A stretch of DNA of 64,000 nucleotides from assembly GCA_040904025.1 (NCBI GenBank), contig JBBDUG010000039.1, positions 22,829 to 86,828 on the forward strand, given 5' to 3'. The position numbers and the translations under genes are program-made. How positions within the stretch are numbered: position 1 is the first letter of the stretch; each line of letters begins with the position of its first letter. Origin of the DNA: JBBDUG01 sp040904025. Lineage in GTDB: Bacteria; Patescibacteriota; Minisyncoccia; Phycocordibacterales; SW-6-46-9. Of this stretch, positions 7,363 to 14,351 are shown one piece after another. The notes beneath the pieces were generated by a model. It was not told the DNA's origin. It saw nothing but the letters and a program-made list of their open reading frames with translations, and ran no database searches.

Positions 7363-8889
7363 ATGACAGACACAATACTCCCGAAGCAAGTAAATATCCC
7401 CCACGAGGTTACACAAGTAACAAGTAAGCTCGAAAATGCCGGTTTTGAGGCATATCTCGTAGGAGGCTGTGTTCGTGATATCCTCATGGGGTTAACTCCC
7501 AATGACTGGGATATCACCACAAATGCGACCCCAGAAGAGATAACAGAGATCTTTGAACACTCCCACTACGACAACGACTATGGGACAGTGCGTGTGGTAA
7601 ATGACGATACCGACGATGATTCCCTAAAGGTCATCGAAGTTACCACATATCGCCTTGAGGCAGAATATAGTGATTCACGACGACCAGATCACGTAGAATT
7701 CAGTGATAAGCTTGAGGATGATCTCAAACGCCGCGACTTTACCATAAATGCATTCGCTTTAAGGGTTCACGAGAAACATGTTTCACGTGATACCTCTTTT
7801 TCTGTTTCCCGTGAAAATCTCACAGACCTCTTCGAAGGACTCCACGACCTCCAATCCCAGCTCATACGCACCGTTGGTGATCCCGATGAACGTTTCAACG
7901 AAGACGCTTTGCGTATTCTCCGGGCAATACGGTTTTCCGTGCAACTCAACTTTCATATAGAAGGACACACACTTAAAGCTATCGCGGATCATGCAAATCA
8001 GCTCGAAAACATTGCGGTTGAGCGAATTCGAGACGAATTCGTCAAAATTATCATGTCAGATGACCCAAAAACAGGTATTGAAGTTGCACATGAAACTGGA
8101 GTACTGCGTTATATCATCCCTGAGCTCGAAGAAGCTATCGATATAGAGCAGAACCAGGCTCATGCGTATACTGTCTGGGAGCACCTACTCAGGAGCCTTC
8201 AGGGGGCTGCTGATAAGGGGTGGCCCCTTGAAATACGCCTTGCCGCACTCCTTCACGACATAGCAAAACCAAAAACACGCCGATATGATGAGGAAAAGGG
8301 TGATTTTACCTTCTACGGACATGAGGTTGTCGGTTCACGTGTAACACGCTCTATACTCACACAACTAAAGTTTCCGAACGAACTCATTGAAACAGTCACC
8401 ACGTTCGTACGATGGCATATGTTCTTCTCAGACCCTGAAAAGATCACTCTTTCCGCCGTACGACGTCTCATACGAAACGTCGGAGGAGACAACGTATGGG
8501 ATCTCATGAACCTCCGTGTTGCTGACCGTATTGGCACCGGACGGCCCAAAGAAGAGCCATATCGGCTGCGTAAGTATTACGCAATGATAGAAGAAGCACT
8601 TCGTGACCCAGTCTCTGTGGAACAGCTCAAAATTGATGGAAACCGCATCATGGATGTTACAGGTGAAACCCCCGGACCTCGTCTCGGATGGATGCTTCAC
8701 GCACTCCTTGAGGAAGTGCTCGACGATCCATCCCTCAACACAGCCGAATATCTTGAAAAACGCACAAAAGAGCTCTCGGATCTCCCCGATGAAGAGCTTA
8801 AAAAGCTCGGTGAACAAGGTAAAGAAGCACGAGAAACTGCAGAGCAAAAGGAAGTCAGAGAGATACGTGATAAGTTCCACGTGAAATAG
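7363..8889 (+). CDS. cca: CCA-adding tRNA nucleotidyltransferase with HD domain
   Basis: Adds or repairs the 3' CCA of tRNAs, which eight of the nine tRNAs in this window need because they do not encode it. 508 aa. The class II nucleotidyltransferase head has GGCVRD (about residue 34) and the metal-binding DWD (about 48-50), then RRDFTINA and the neck motif DPDERFNEDALRILRAIRF. An HD phosphohydrolase domain follows (LLHDIAK near 295). The charged C-terminal tail is an extension. A TATACT box sits 19 nt before the ATG. Two parS-like palindromes lie inside or at the end of the coding sequence. Confidence 0.95.
   Translation: MTDTILPKQVNIPHEVTQVTSKLENAGFEAYLVGGCVRDILMGLTPNDWDITTNATPEEITEIFEHSHYDNDYGTVRVVNDDTDDDSLKVIEVTTYRLEAEYSDSRRPDHVEFSDKLEDDLKRRDFTINAFALRVHEKHVSRDTSFSVSRENLTDLFEGLHDLQSQLIRTVGDPDERFNEDALRILRAIRFSVQLNFHIEGHTLKAIADHANQLENIAVERIRDEFVKIIMSDDPKTGIEVAHETGVLRYIIPELEEAIDIEQNQAHAYTVWEHLLRSLQGAADKGWPLEIRLAALLHDIAKPKTRRYDEEKGDFTFYGHEVVGSRVTRSILTQLKFPNELIETVTTFVRWHMFFSDPEKITLSAVRRLIRNVGGDNVWDLMNLRVADRIGTGRPKEEPYRLRKYYAMIEEALRDPVSVEQLKIDGNRIMDVTGETPGPRLGWMLHALLEEVLDDPSLNTAEYLEKRTKELSDLPDEELKKLGEQGKEARETAEQKEVREIRDKFHVK
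7779..7818. promoter_or_regulatory. parS-like palindromes inside cca
   Basis: TGTTTCACGTGATACC (7779-7794) differs at two positions from the ParB site consensus TGTTNCACGTGAAACA; TGTTTCCCGTGAAAAT (7803-7818) differs at three. Binding is inferred only from similarity. Confidence 0.35.
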
Positions 8890-8957
8890 AAAAATATACA
8901 AAAAGCGCTCGGTTGAGCGCTATGTTGTTTTAATGTGTATATGTTACACGTGACACT
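8873..8957. promoter_or_regulatory. parS-like palindromes at the cca 3' end
   Basis: AGTTCCACGTGAAATA (8873-8888) and TGTTACACGTGACACT (8942-8957) each match the parS consensus at all but two positions. A weaker CACGTG palindrome follows at 8966-8981. They flank the cca terminator hairpin. Confidence 0.4.
8904..8929 (+). terminator. Hairpin after cca, probable terminator
   Basis: AGCGCTC-GGTT-GAGCGCT stem-loop followed by a broken T run (ATGTTGTTTT). Confidence 0.65.
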
Positions 8958-8984
8958 GGGATATCAGTTACACGTGTAATCTAA

Positions 8985-9275
8985 TTATGATAAGCCACTT
9001 TCTGCTTCTGAAAAAAAGGAGTTGTGAGGCGAGGTGAGGTGAGGCAAAAAGGTGCGAAGCAACAAGTGGCTGACGGAAGCAGGAAGCCCAGCGATGAACT
9101 AGTATTCCAAGAGAGCTTTCGACAGCCGAAAAACAAAGTTATTAGGTGCCTCGATAAGCCTCCAGATCGCCAAACATAAACGCCTCCGTGTGTACGGGCT
9201 TGCGCCCTATCTGTGGAAAGAACCTGTCCCAGAGATATCCCTAAGGATAACCATGGGATCTGTCTTATAGTGTAT
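8985..9275. ncRNA. Candidate structured RNA of unknown class, strand unresolved
   Basis: About 290 bp with no credible protein gene, in a genome where most gaps are under 100 bp. Visible pairings: AGCCACTT (8993-9000) with AAGTGGCT (9064-9071); CTGCTTC (9002-9008) with GAAGCAG (9077-9083), which would form a pseudoknot or an alternative fold with the first; CAGAT/ATCTG enclosing a GGGC-TTGC-GCCC hairpin (about 9165-9215); and a two-step hairpin TCCCA..TATCC-CTAA-GGATA..TGGGA (about 9227-9258). I could not find the diagnostic motifs of RNase P RNA, tmRNA or SRP RNA, so no family is named. A minus-strand TATAAG box near 9262-9267 could drive a transcript. Confidence 0.35.
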
Positions 9276-9305
9276 TCTCTATTAGACAAATGTAAAGGAC
9301 ATATC

Positions 9306-9314
9306 TGTGGATAA
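9306..9314 (-). promoter_or_regulatory. DnaA box (consensus match)
   Basis: TGTGGATAA in the gap before the gene at 9480. It sits in a segment that resembles 6180-6340. The rest of 9276-9479 is T-rich and holds nothing else I can support. Confidence 0.5.
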
Positions 9315-9479
9315 CTAGATGTCTTTTATACTCTCTTTGTCTTTTACGCCTATACTTGTCCTTTTATCTTTCATTTTACTTATTTCACCCTCTACATTTA
9401 GAACACAATTTTTGCATTGCGCCAACATGCTTTCTCTGCGTAGTATAAAATTGTTATCAATAATATAACGCGAGGTGAT

Positions 9480-10034
9480 ATGAAAAAGAATATTGTAGTT
9501 GCACTCAGTGTTGCGGCACTCTTGTTTGCACAAGTCCCGACTGCACACGCTGTGAACTTCCAGGACATAAAGAAATTCTTTATTGGTCCGGGGGCAGATA
9601 ATACAGAAGAGGTAGAAGAGGGGAATGAAGAAATGATTGATCGAAGTAATCTTGTTGGAGCAGCAGTACTTGCAAATCTTTCTCCAGCACATTCAGTTTC
9701 AATCCTCCCGACCGCTGAAGTAGGAGGGGAGGGAGAAGTAGAAGAAATGCAGAGTAATACTGCAACATTTTCATTCGAGATCCAGGAAGGAGATAACCTC
9801 TGGAATCGTATTGAAGCAGAGCTTGAGGCATCATTTCCTGAGATAACAGAAGATCAGGAGAACTACACCATCGATCGTATTATAGATGAGGTTCGTTCAC
9901 TTGATACATCAACTATTGCAGATGTAGGTATTTCATCAGGAAATCCTGACCTTATATACCCTGAAGAAACGATCTCCTTTAGTGTAAATGTAACAGGAGA
10001 GGGGACTGGTGATATTGAAATAGATATCAACTAG
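9480..10034 (+). CDS. Secreted protein with degenerate LysM-like domain
   Basis: 184 aa with a clear signal peptide (KKN, hydrophobic VVALSVAALLFA, cleavage near AHA-V at residue 24). The C-terminal part has a LysM-like pattern: EGDNLWNRIEAEL near residues 103-115 and NPDLIYPEETISF near 158-170, the spacing stretched by an insert. This suggests weak or diverged peptidoglycan binding outside the membrane. GAGGTG lies just 5' of the ATG as a close ribosome-binding site. It overlaps the convergent xth gene by 4 bp. Function beyond envelope association is unknown. Confidence 0.75.
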   Translation: MKKNIVVALSVAALLFAQVPTAHAVNFQDIKKFFIGPGADNTEEVEEGNEEMIDRSNLVGAAVLANLSPAHSVSILPTAEVGGEGEVEEMQSNTATFSFEIQEGDNLWNRIEAELEASFPEITEDQENYTIDRIIDEVRSLDTSTIADVGISSGNPDLIYPEETISFSVNVTGEGTGDIEIDIN

Positions 10035-10804
10035 AGGTCTATATCGAGTAGAATAGGAGCATGATCAGAGCCGTAGATATCGGTATAGATATCGGCGTTT
10101 TTCACTTTCCCCACCAACTCTGGTGAGACAAACCAGTAATCAAGACGCCATCCGACATTTCTATCACGTGCACGCGTACGAAGATCCCAGTATGTATACA
10201 TATCCTTTTTCTGCCCATGTTTGAGACGAAATGTATCTATATACCCGTGTCGCTCGAACGCATCTATCCACTCGCGCTCCTCTGGTAAAAACCCAATATG
10301 ATTCTTGTTCGCCTTTGGTCGAGCAAGATCAATCTCGGTATGCGCAACATTTATATCTCCTCCAAAGATTATTGAATACCCCTCGTTTCGGTATCTCTCT
10401 ATAAATTGAAGGAATTCATCAAAAAACTCGAGTTTGTAATCAAGTGGGGCAGTATCACTCGCCCCATTGGGGAAATACCCATTCACAACGATGTGCTCAT
10501 CAAACACGAGTGTGATCACCCGCCCATGTTCATCAAATTGCTCTATATCCAGCCCCCGAACCACTTCTTGGGGTTTGACCCGGGTATATACTCCAACACC
10601 GCTGTATCCCTTTCGTGCGGTCGATGAGGCAAAGTATGCCTCATAGCCATCAGGCGCATGATTGCCTTCTGGTAATTGGTCTGGATTACACTTAGTTTCT
10701 TGTGTGCAGACAATATCAGGATCAAACTTTTTAAAGAGTTGATCCCACTTATCCTTTCGCACAACTGCCCGAAGTCCATTTACATTCCATGAAATAATTC
10801 GCAT
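10031..10804 (-). CDS. xth: Exodeoxyribonuclease III / AP endonuclease
   Basis: Base-excision repair enzyme that nicks DNA at abasic sites and trims 3' ends, Mg-dependent. 257 aa of the EEP fold: N-terminal ISWNVNGLRA, catalytic Glu in CTQETK (about residue 36), central GGDINVAH with the Asp-Asn pair (about 147-149), and C-terminal GSDHAPILLDI with the catalytic Asp-His pair (about 245). All key residues are present. Single gene, convergent with the LysM-like gene. Subgroup (xthA versus exoA type) is not decided here. Confidence 0.96.
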   Translation of the reverse strand: MRIISWNVNGLRAVVRKDKWDQLFKKFDPDIVCTQETKCNPDQLPEGNHAPDGYEAYFASSTARKGYSGVGVYTRVKPQEVVRGLDIEQFDEHGRVITLVFDEHIVVNGYFPNGASDTAPLDYKLEFFDEFLQFIERYRNEGYSIIFGGDINVAHTEIDLARPKANKNHIGFLPEEREWIDAFERHGYIDTFRLKHGQKKDMYTYWDLRTRARDRNVGWRLDYWFVSPELVGKVKNADIYTDIYGSDHAPILLDIDL

Positions 10805-10842
10805 TGCTTCTCATTCTATATTGATATCCAACATATACAAAA

Positions 10843-10870
10843 GAAAAGCCCCTACAACACTGCAGGGACT
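10843..10870 (-). terminator. Terminator of the 127-aa gene
   Basis: On the minus strand AGTCCCTGCA pairs with TGTAGGGGCT (two G-U pairs) around GTGT, then TTTTC. It directly follows the stop at 10871. Confidence 0.8.
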
Positions 10871-11254
10871 CTAGGGAGGCTGCACAGGAACAAAGTCAGC
10901 AGAAGAGAACAGTATGATGTGGTTTGAGTCACAAATCGAAAAGTACAGATTTCCGCTTTCGCTTGTCCACTCCTTTATCCTCTTAAGAACGAAGTATCGA
11001 GGAGAATCCTCTTCATACTCGGGATAGAGGGGCTCAAGAACCATATAATCTGCCAGATAGCCGTTTGACTCCTCGTCTGGCTCCGGAACATGTCCTGTGC
11101 CGTGTCGAGGAAACTTCGAGAGCGTGTCTATATCAGACGGAATAACGGCCAAAAACGGCTCATCTTCTTTATGGACACCAAACTTTCTCTTCATTTCCTC
11201 TCTCACCTTATCATCGCGTGGTTTTACCCACAGACTCTCTACAATAATACTCAT
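10871..11254 (-). CDS. Hypothetical soluble protein
   Basis: 127 aa from the ATG at 11254, chosen because AGGGGG lies about 8 nt upstream as a Shine-Dalgarno sequence; a GTG three codons earlier is less likely. The protein has mixed alpha/beta character, a basic N-terminal helix (KPRDDKVREEMKRKFG), and an aromatic C-terminal half (RYFVLKRIKEW, NLYFSICDSNHIILF). No membrane segment. No family is recognised. Like the 85-aa gene at 6398 it is monocistronic, SD-led and terminated by its own hairpin. Confidence 0.7.
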   Translation of the reverse strand: MSIIVESLWVKPRDDKVREEMKRKFGVHKEDEPFLAVIPSDIDTLSKFPRHGTGHVPEPDEESNGYLADYMVLEPLYPEYEEDSPRYFVLKRIKEWTSESGNLYFSICDSNHIILFSSADFVPVQPP

Positions 11255-11321
11255 GAGAAACACCCCCTTCTTTCGGTGGACAGAAAGAACGTTAGTGGCT
11301 CTACTTTAAGTATACCTTCTC

Positions 11322-11711
11322 TTAGAGAATAGCAAATCCGAGTCCTGCAAGGTATAGACCAAGTGCAAGGGTGATAATGACACCAACCGAATACCATCCT
11401 GGGCGGGTAAGGCGTCGGGTAAGCTTCTTTATCGTCTTCTGGGGGAAGAGGATGTAGAAGAGTGCTTCGGCAAGGAATGCCCAACCAATGGCACTAATCA
11501 CAATTGGCCACCCAGTCCAGATAGAGTGTCCGGTGATAATAGCAATACCAACACCAAGCTCTACGATTGCAACAGTCCACAAAATAGCACTATTGTCACC
11601 AATCTCTCGGATCATCTCCTTAAGTTGCTCTTTGCGAAGTAACCCCACAACTCCGAGGAGTAGGAAGTAGAGTCCGAGCATCTTGGCAAGAAAAATTGAA
11701 AGTTCTGACAT
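11322..11711 (-). CDS. Small integral membrane protein
   Basis: About 129 aa from the Met at 11711 (MSELSIF). Four hydrophobic segments separated by short loops; a basic loop (KKLTRRLTRPG) lies before the last segment, placing that loop in the cytoplasm by the positive-inside rule. No cysteines or enzymatic motif. No family is recognised with confidence. It is followed on the same strand by no close gene and preceded by the VTT-domain gene, so the two may form a small unit with different starts. Confidence 0.7.
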   Translation of the reverse strand: MSELSIFLAKMLGLYFLLLGVVGLLRKEQLKEMIREIGDNSAILWTVAIVELGVGIAIITGHSIWTGWPIVISAIGWAFLAEALFYILFPQKTIKKLTRRLTRPGWYSVGVIITLALGLYLAGLGFAIL

Positions 11712-11772
11712 GTCTAAAGATATTAACGTAATGTGCAATGAATAATGCGCCCCAAAGGGAAGCTGTATTTCA

Positions 11773-12330
11773 TTATATCAGCTTCACAATTCCCACAAGG
11801 ACTCCTGCAGCAATGATGTTGAAAACTGCATTGCCCAAAAATGCCGCTAAAAACAACTTTCCTGTGTGTTTCTTGAGAAAAGCAAGAGGAACAAACAAGA
11901 GTTCATTCGGAAGGGGAATGAAAGCAGCGTAAAGGAAGGCGATAAATTCGGGTTTGAGCTTCCAACGATTCAAGAATTTCTCGACACGCTCGAGCCATCG
12001 AACCTCTATCCATTCATCAAAAACCTGCCTTCCGGTGCTTCCGAGAAATATTCCAAATCCATCACCAATAGTCATCCCTATGATAACAATGATGATAGCG
12101 ACCCAGAAGTTAAGCCCTACCGCAACAACAAGGGGGACAAAGACAACTGCCGGGACAGGGGCGATAAGGCTGAACCCGCTGACCACCGCCAGTACAAAAA
12201 GAGCAGGATATCCCCACGTGAGGATGATCGCACGGAGTGTCTCATAGTCTCCAATACTCGTTGCAATCCAGAGTGCCGCGATAAGGACAACAGCGAGTAT
12301 AAATAGACGTAATGCTGTAGAACGAATCAT
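11773..12330 (-). CDS. VTT-domain (DedA/YqaA-like) membrane protein
   Basis: 185 aa with about five membrane segments. It carries the VTT/SNARE-associated domain hallmarks: a Gly-rich GMTIGDGFGIFLGSTGR loop and a late FIPLPNELLFVPLAF segment with paired prolines. DedA-superfamily proteins are linked to membrane potential homeostasis and lipid-carrier flipping. I chose ATG 12330 over GTG 12336 because TATACT at 12338-12343 (minus strand) ends 7 nt before it, predicting a leaderless mRNA. A second family member lies at 60565. Confidence 0.8.
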   Translation of the reverse strand: MIRSTALRLFILAVVLIAALWIATSIGDYETLRAIILTWGYPALFVLAVVSGFSLIAPVPAVVFVPLVVAVGLNFWVAIIIVIIGMTIGDGFGIFLGSTGRQVFDEWIEVRWLERVEKFLNRWKLKPEFIAFLYAAFIPLPNELLFVPLAFLKKHTGKLFLAAFLGNAVFNIIAAGVLVGIVKLI

Positions 12331-12345
12331 ATACACCAGTATATC

Positions 12346-13305
12346 CTACCCGCGTTTCTTTCCATGAAATTTGCTGTGTATATCTTTAAGCCTCTTGTCA
12401 GTCACATGTGTGTATATTTGTGTTGTTGATATATCAGCATGTCCAAGGAGTGCTTGCACTGAACGAAGATCCGCACCACTTTCTAATAGATCGGTGGCAA
12501 ATAAGTGTCGTAACTTATGTGGTGTCATCCGATTAGGAGAAATTCCTGCGATTGTGGCGTATCGCTTCACGATACGCTGCACTGAACGAACGGTAAGGCG
12601 GTCTGAGTCGTCCTCACGAGAGTTATACGAGTGAGAGATAAAGAGAGCATCACTCATGTCCGTTCGCGCCGCCTCATACGCCTCCACTGCCTCACAGGCA
12701 GTATCTGAGATAAAGACAAGGCGAACCTTCTCTCCTTTTCCGCGAACTGAAATTTCCCCGCGGGAAAGATCAATATCTCGAGGGAGAGCGATGAGCTCGG
12801 AGACACGAAGCCCTGTGGAGAACAGAAGTTCTAATATCGCTATATTACGCAGCGCAACTCGTTTTTTCTTCTCACTTTCAGCTTTCTTGAACTCCTCACG
12901 TGGAGCAACAAGAAATGTTTTGAGTTCTTTTGCAGAAATGAGATCTAAATCTCGATCACCTACTCGTGCCAACTCAATACGCTCGGGCGCAAGGCTTTTA
13001 ATGTTTCGCCTTGCTAGGTATCCGAGAAACTGCCGTAGAGCAGTGAGATAATAGTTTTGTGTACGCTTTTTGAGTGTCTGTTCACGCCCATTCTTTGTCT
13101 TTCCTGAGGGTTGACGATTAAGCCATAGTCTAAACTTTCGCACGACTTCATCAGTAATCTCTTCCGGATCCTCGACCTCCGACCGCTCGATAAAGCGCTG
13201 AAGGTAGCGGTCATAGTTTTCAACAGTATTGAGTGCGCGCCCTTTCTCTATCTCGAGATGTTCAAGAAATTCGCGCTTTAGGGTGTATATCTGAGGAAGT
13301 GCCAT
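12346..13305 (-). CDS. xerD: Tyrosine recombinase, XerC/XerD type
   Basis: Resolves chromosome dimers at dif or acts as an integrase. 319 aa from ATG 13305. The N-terminal SAM-like core-binding domain (about 5-110) precedes the catalytic domain with all six key residues visible: Arg in TGLRVSEL, Lys in VRGKGEKVR, HKLRH, GHADIS with the late His, and the nucleophile Tyr in TTQIYTHV. A minus-strand TATAAT at 13313-13318 ends 7 nt before the ATG. No adjacent phage or integron genes, so a housekeeping Xer is the likely role. The gene symbol reflects the Xer class, not a proven C/D distinction. No dif site was identified. Confidence 0.88.
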   Translation of the reverse strand: MALPQIYTLKREFLEHLEIEKGRALNTVENYDRYLQRFIERSEVEDPEEITDEVVRKFRLWLNRQPSGKTKNGREQTLKKRTQNYYLTALRQFLGYLARRNIKSLAPERIELARVGDRDLDLISAKELKTFLVAPREEFKKAESEKKKRVALRNIAILELLFSTGLRVSELIALPRDIDLSRGEISVRGKGEKVRLVFISDTACEAVEAYEAARTDMSDALFISHSYNSREDDSDRLTVRSVQRIVKRYATIAGISPNRMTPHKLRHLFATDLLESGADLRSVQALLGHADISTTQIYTHVTDKRLKDIHSKFHGKKRG

Positions 13306-13312
13306 TAGACTA

Positions 13313-13318
13313 ATTATA
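13313..13318 (-). promoter_or_regulatory. -10 box for the Xer gene
   Basis: TATAAT on the minus strand, 7 nt before the start codon; no good -35 is visible. Predicts a leaderless transcript. Confidence 0.6.
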
Positions 13319-13370
13319 TAGCACACAGAAAATATGTATAAACGGACAAACCTGAGAGGGGGAAAGGGCG

Positions 13371-13399
13371 TTGCACTAGGGCTCTTTTCATGCTATCCT
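13371..13399 (+). promoter_or_regulatory. Promoter for rpsO
   Basis: TTGCAC (13371-13376), 17 bp, TATCCT (13394-13399). The ATG at 13409 follows 9 nt later, so the 5' leader would be only about 2-3 nt. Confidence 0.75.
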
Positions 13400-13408
13400 A
13401 GCGATGCT

Positions 13409-13687
13409 ATGACGCTCACAAGACGACAAAAACAATACGCAATTAAGGATACGAAGCTTCATTCAAAGGACACTGGTTCTCCTGAAGCTCAAATTTCTAT
13501 TCTTACAAAAAAAATAAAGGAGCTTACAAAGCACCTAAAGAAGCACAAGAAGGATACACATTCACGAAAAGGGCTTCTTCAAATGGTTGCAGATCGTCGC
13601 AAGCATATCCGCTATCTGCGTGAAAAAGACCTAAAGCGATATAACAAGCTTGCAAAAAAGATCGGACTCAAAGAAATTGAGTCATAA
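13409..13687 (+). CDS. rpsO: 30S ribosomal protein S15
   Basis: Small-subunit protein that binds the 16S rRNA central domain early in assembly. 92 aa starting MTLTRRQKQ. Conserved motifs include DTGSPEAQI, the SRKGLLQMVADRRK block and LREKDLKRYNKL. An in-frame upstream extension exists from 13334, but it crosses the promoter and lacks family similarity, so 13409 is the start. The near-absent leader rules out the classic E. coli type S15 pseudoknot autoregulation at the mRNA leader. Unlike in many bacteria, pnp does not follow. Confidence 0.97.
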   Translation: MTLTRRQKQYAIKDTKLHSKDTGSPEAQISILTKKIKELTKHLKKHKKDTHSRKGLLQMVADRRKHIRYLREKDLKRYNKLAKKIGLKEIES

Positions 13688-13719
13688 ATCTCTGATTTAT
13701 ACGTTATACTATGTAGAGA

Positions 13720-13741
13720 CGGAGGAACCCCCTCCGCTTTA
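13720..13741 (+). terminator. Hairpin after rpsO, weak terminator
   Basis: CGGAGG-AACCC-CCTCCG followed by CTTTAT; the T run is short. Confidence 0.5.
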
Positions 13742-13775
13742 TGTTTCAACTATTATCTCTAACTTTTTATAATAC

Positions 13776-14312
13776 ATGACAGTAATAAAGCATCCTGAGC
13801 AGCGAGTTGGTGTCTTCATTGACACACAAAATCTATACCATAGTGCAAAAAATCTATACGACGGCGCAAAGGTAAACTTCAGCGAAGTGCTGAAAGCGGC
13901 AGTTTCTGATCGAATCCTCATCCGCGCCATTGCATATGTCATCTCTACCGAAGGAGGTGAGGAGCAGGCATTCTTTGATGCACTTCGAACAATGGGAATT
14001 GAAACGAAGGTAAAAGATCTTCAGATCTTTGCAGGAGGAGCAAAAAAAGCAGACTGGGATGTCGGCATGGCAGTTGATGCAATAAAATTAGCACCGAAGC
14101 TTGATGCTGTAATCCTTGCGACCGGAGACGGAGACTTTGTACCAGCATGTGAATACATGAAGATGACCGGAGGCGTACAAGTAGAAGTTATCTCCTTTGG
14201 AAAATCATCCTCAGCAAAACTCATGGAGGAAGCTGATGATTTCATAGACATGGATGAAAATCCAAAACAATTTCTCATTGGAAACAAACGAAATTGGGGA
14301 AAAAAGAAGTAG
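13776..14312 (+). CDS. NYN-domain (LabA/DUF88-like) putative ribonuclease
   Basis: 178 aa PIN-like fold protein. The acidic active-site residues can be seen: FIDTQNLYH near residues 14-22, KADWDVGMAVDA near 90-101, and ILATGDGDFVPA near 110-121, matching the NYN pattern of D-x-x-N, D-D and S/T-G-D-x-D. NYN proteins are metal-dependent RNases in several organisms; the substrate here is unknown. The basic C-terminal tail (GNKRNWGKKK) could bind nucleic acid. A TATAAT box sits very close to the ATG (2 nt), possibly driving an internal start or just the AT-rich context. Confidence 0.85.
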   Translation: MTVIKHPEQRVGVFIDTQNLYHSAKNLYDGAKVNFSEVLKAAVSDRILIRAIAYVISTEGGEEQAFFDALRTMGIETKVKDLQIFAGGAKKADWDVGMAVDAIKLAPKLDAVILATGDGDFVPACEYMKMTGGVQVEVISFGKSSSAKLMEEADDFIDMDENPKQFLIGNKRNWGKKK

Positions 14313-14351
14313 AGCTTTTTGAGACAGGCGGGTTCTGATAAACTGGGGATG

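Noticed and set aside
8985..9275. Reading the region as RNase P RNA, tmRNA or SRP RNA
   Set aside because: Only one half of each diagnostic motif can be found: no GAAAGTCC partner for the RNase P 3' core, no GGTTCGA T-arm or ALAA tag for tmRNA, and no CAGG strand for SRP helix 8.
8981..9289. 102-aa minus-strand ORF over the RNA-like region
   Set aside because: Composition is erratic (many Cys, Ser, Trp), there is no start signal, and the region has strong base-pairing potential, so a protein is unlikely.
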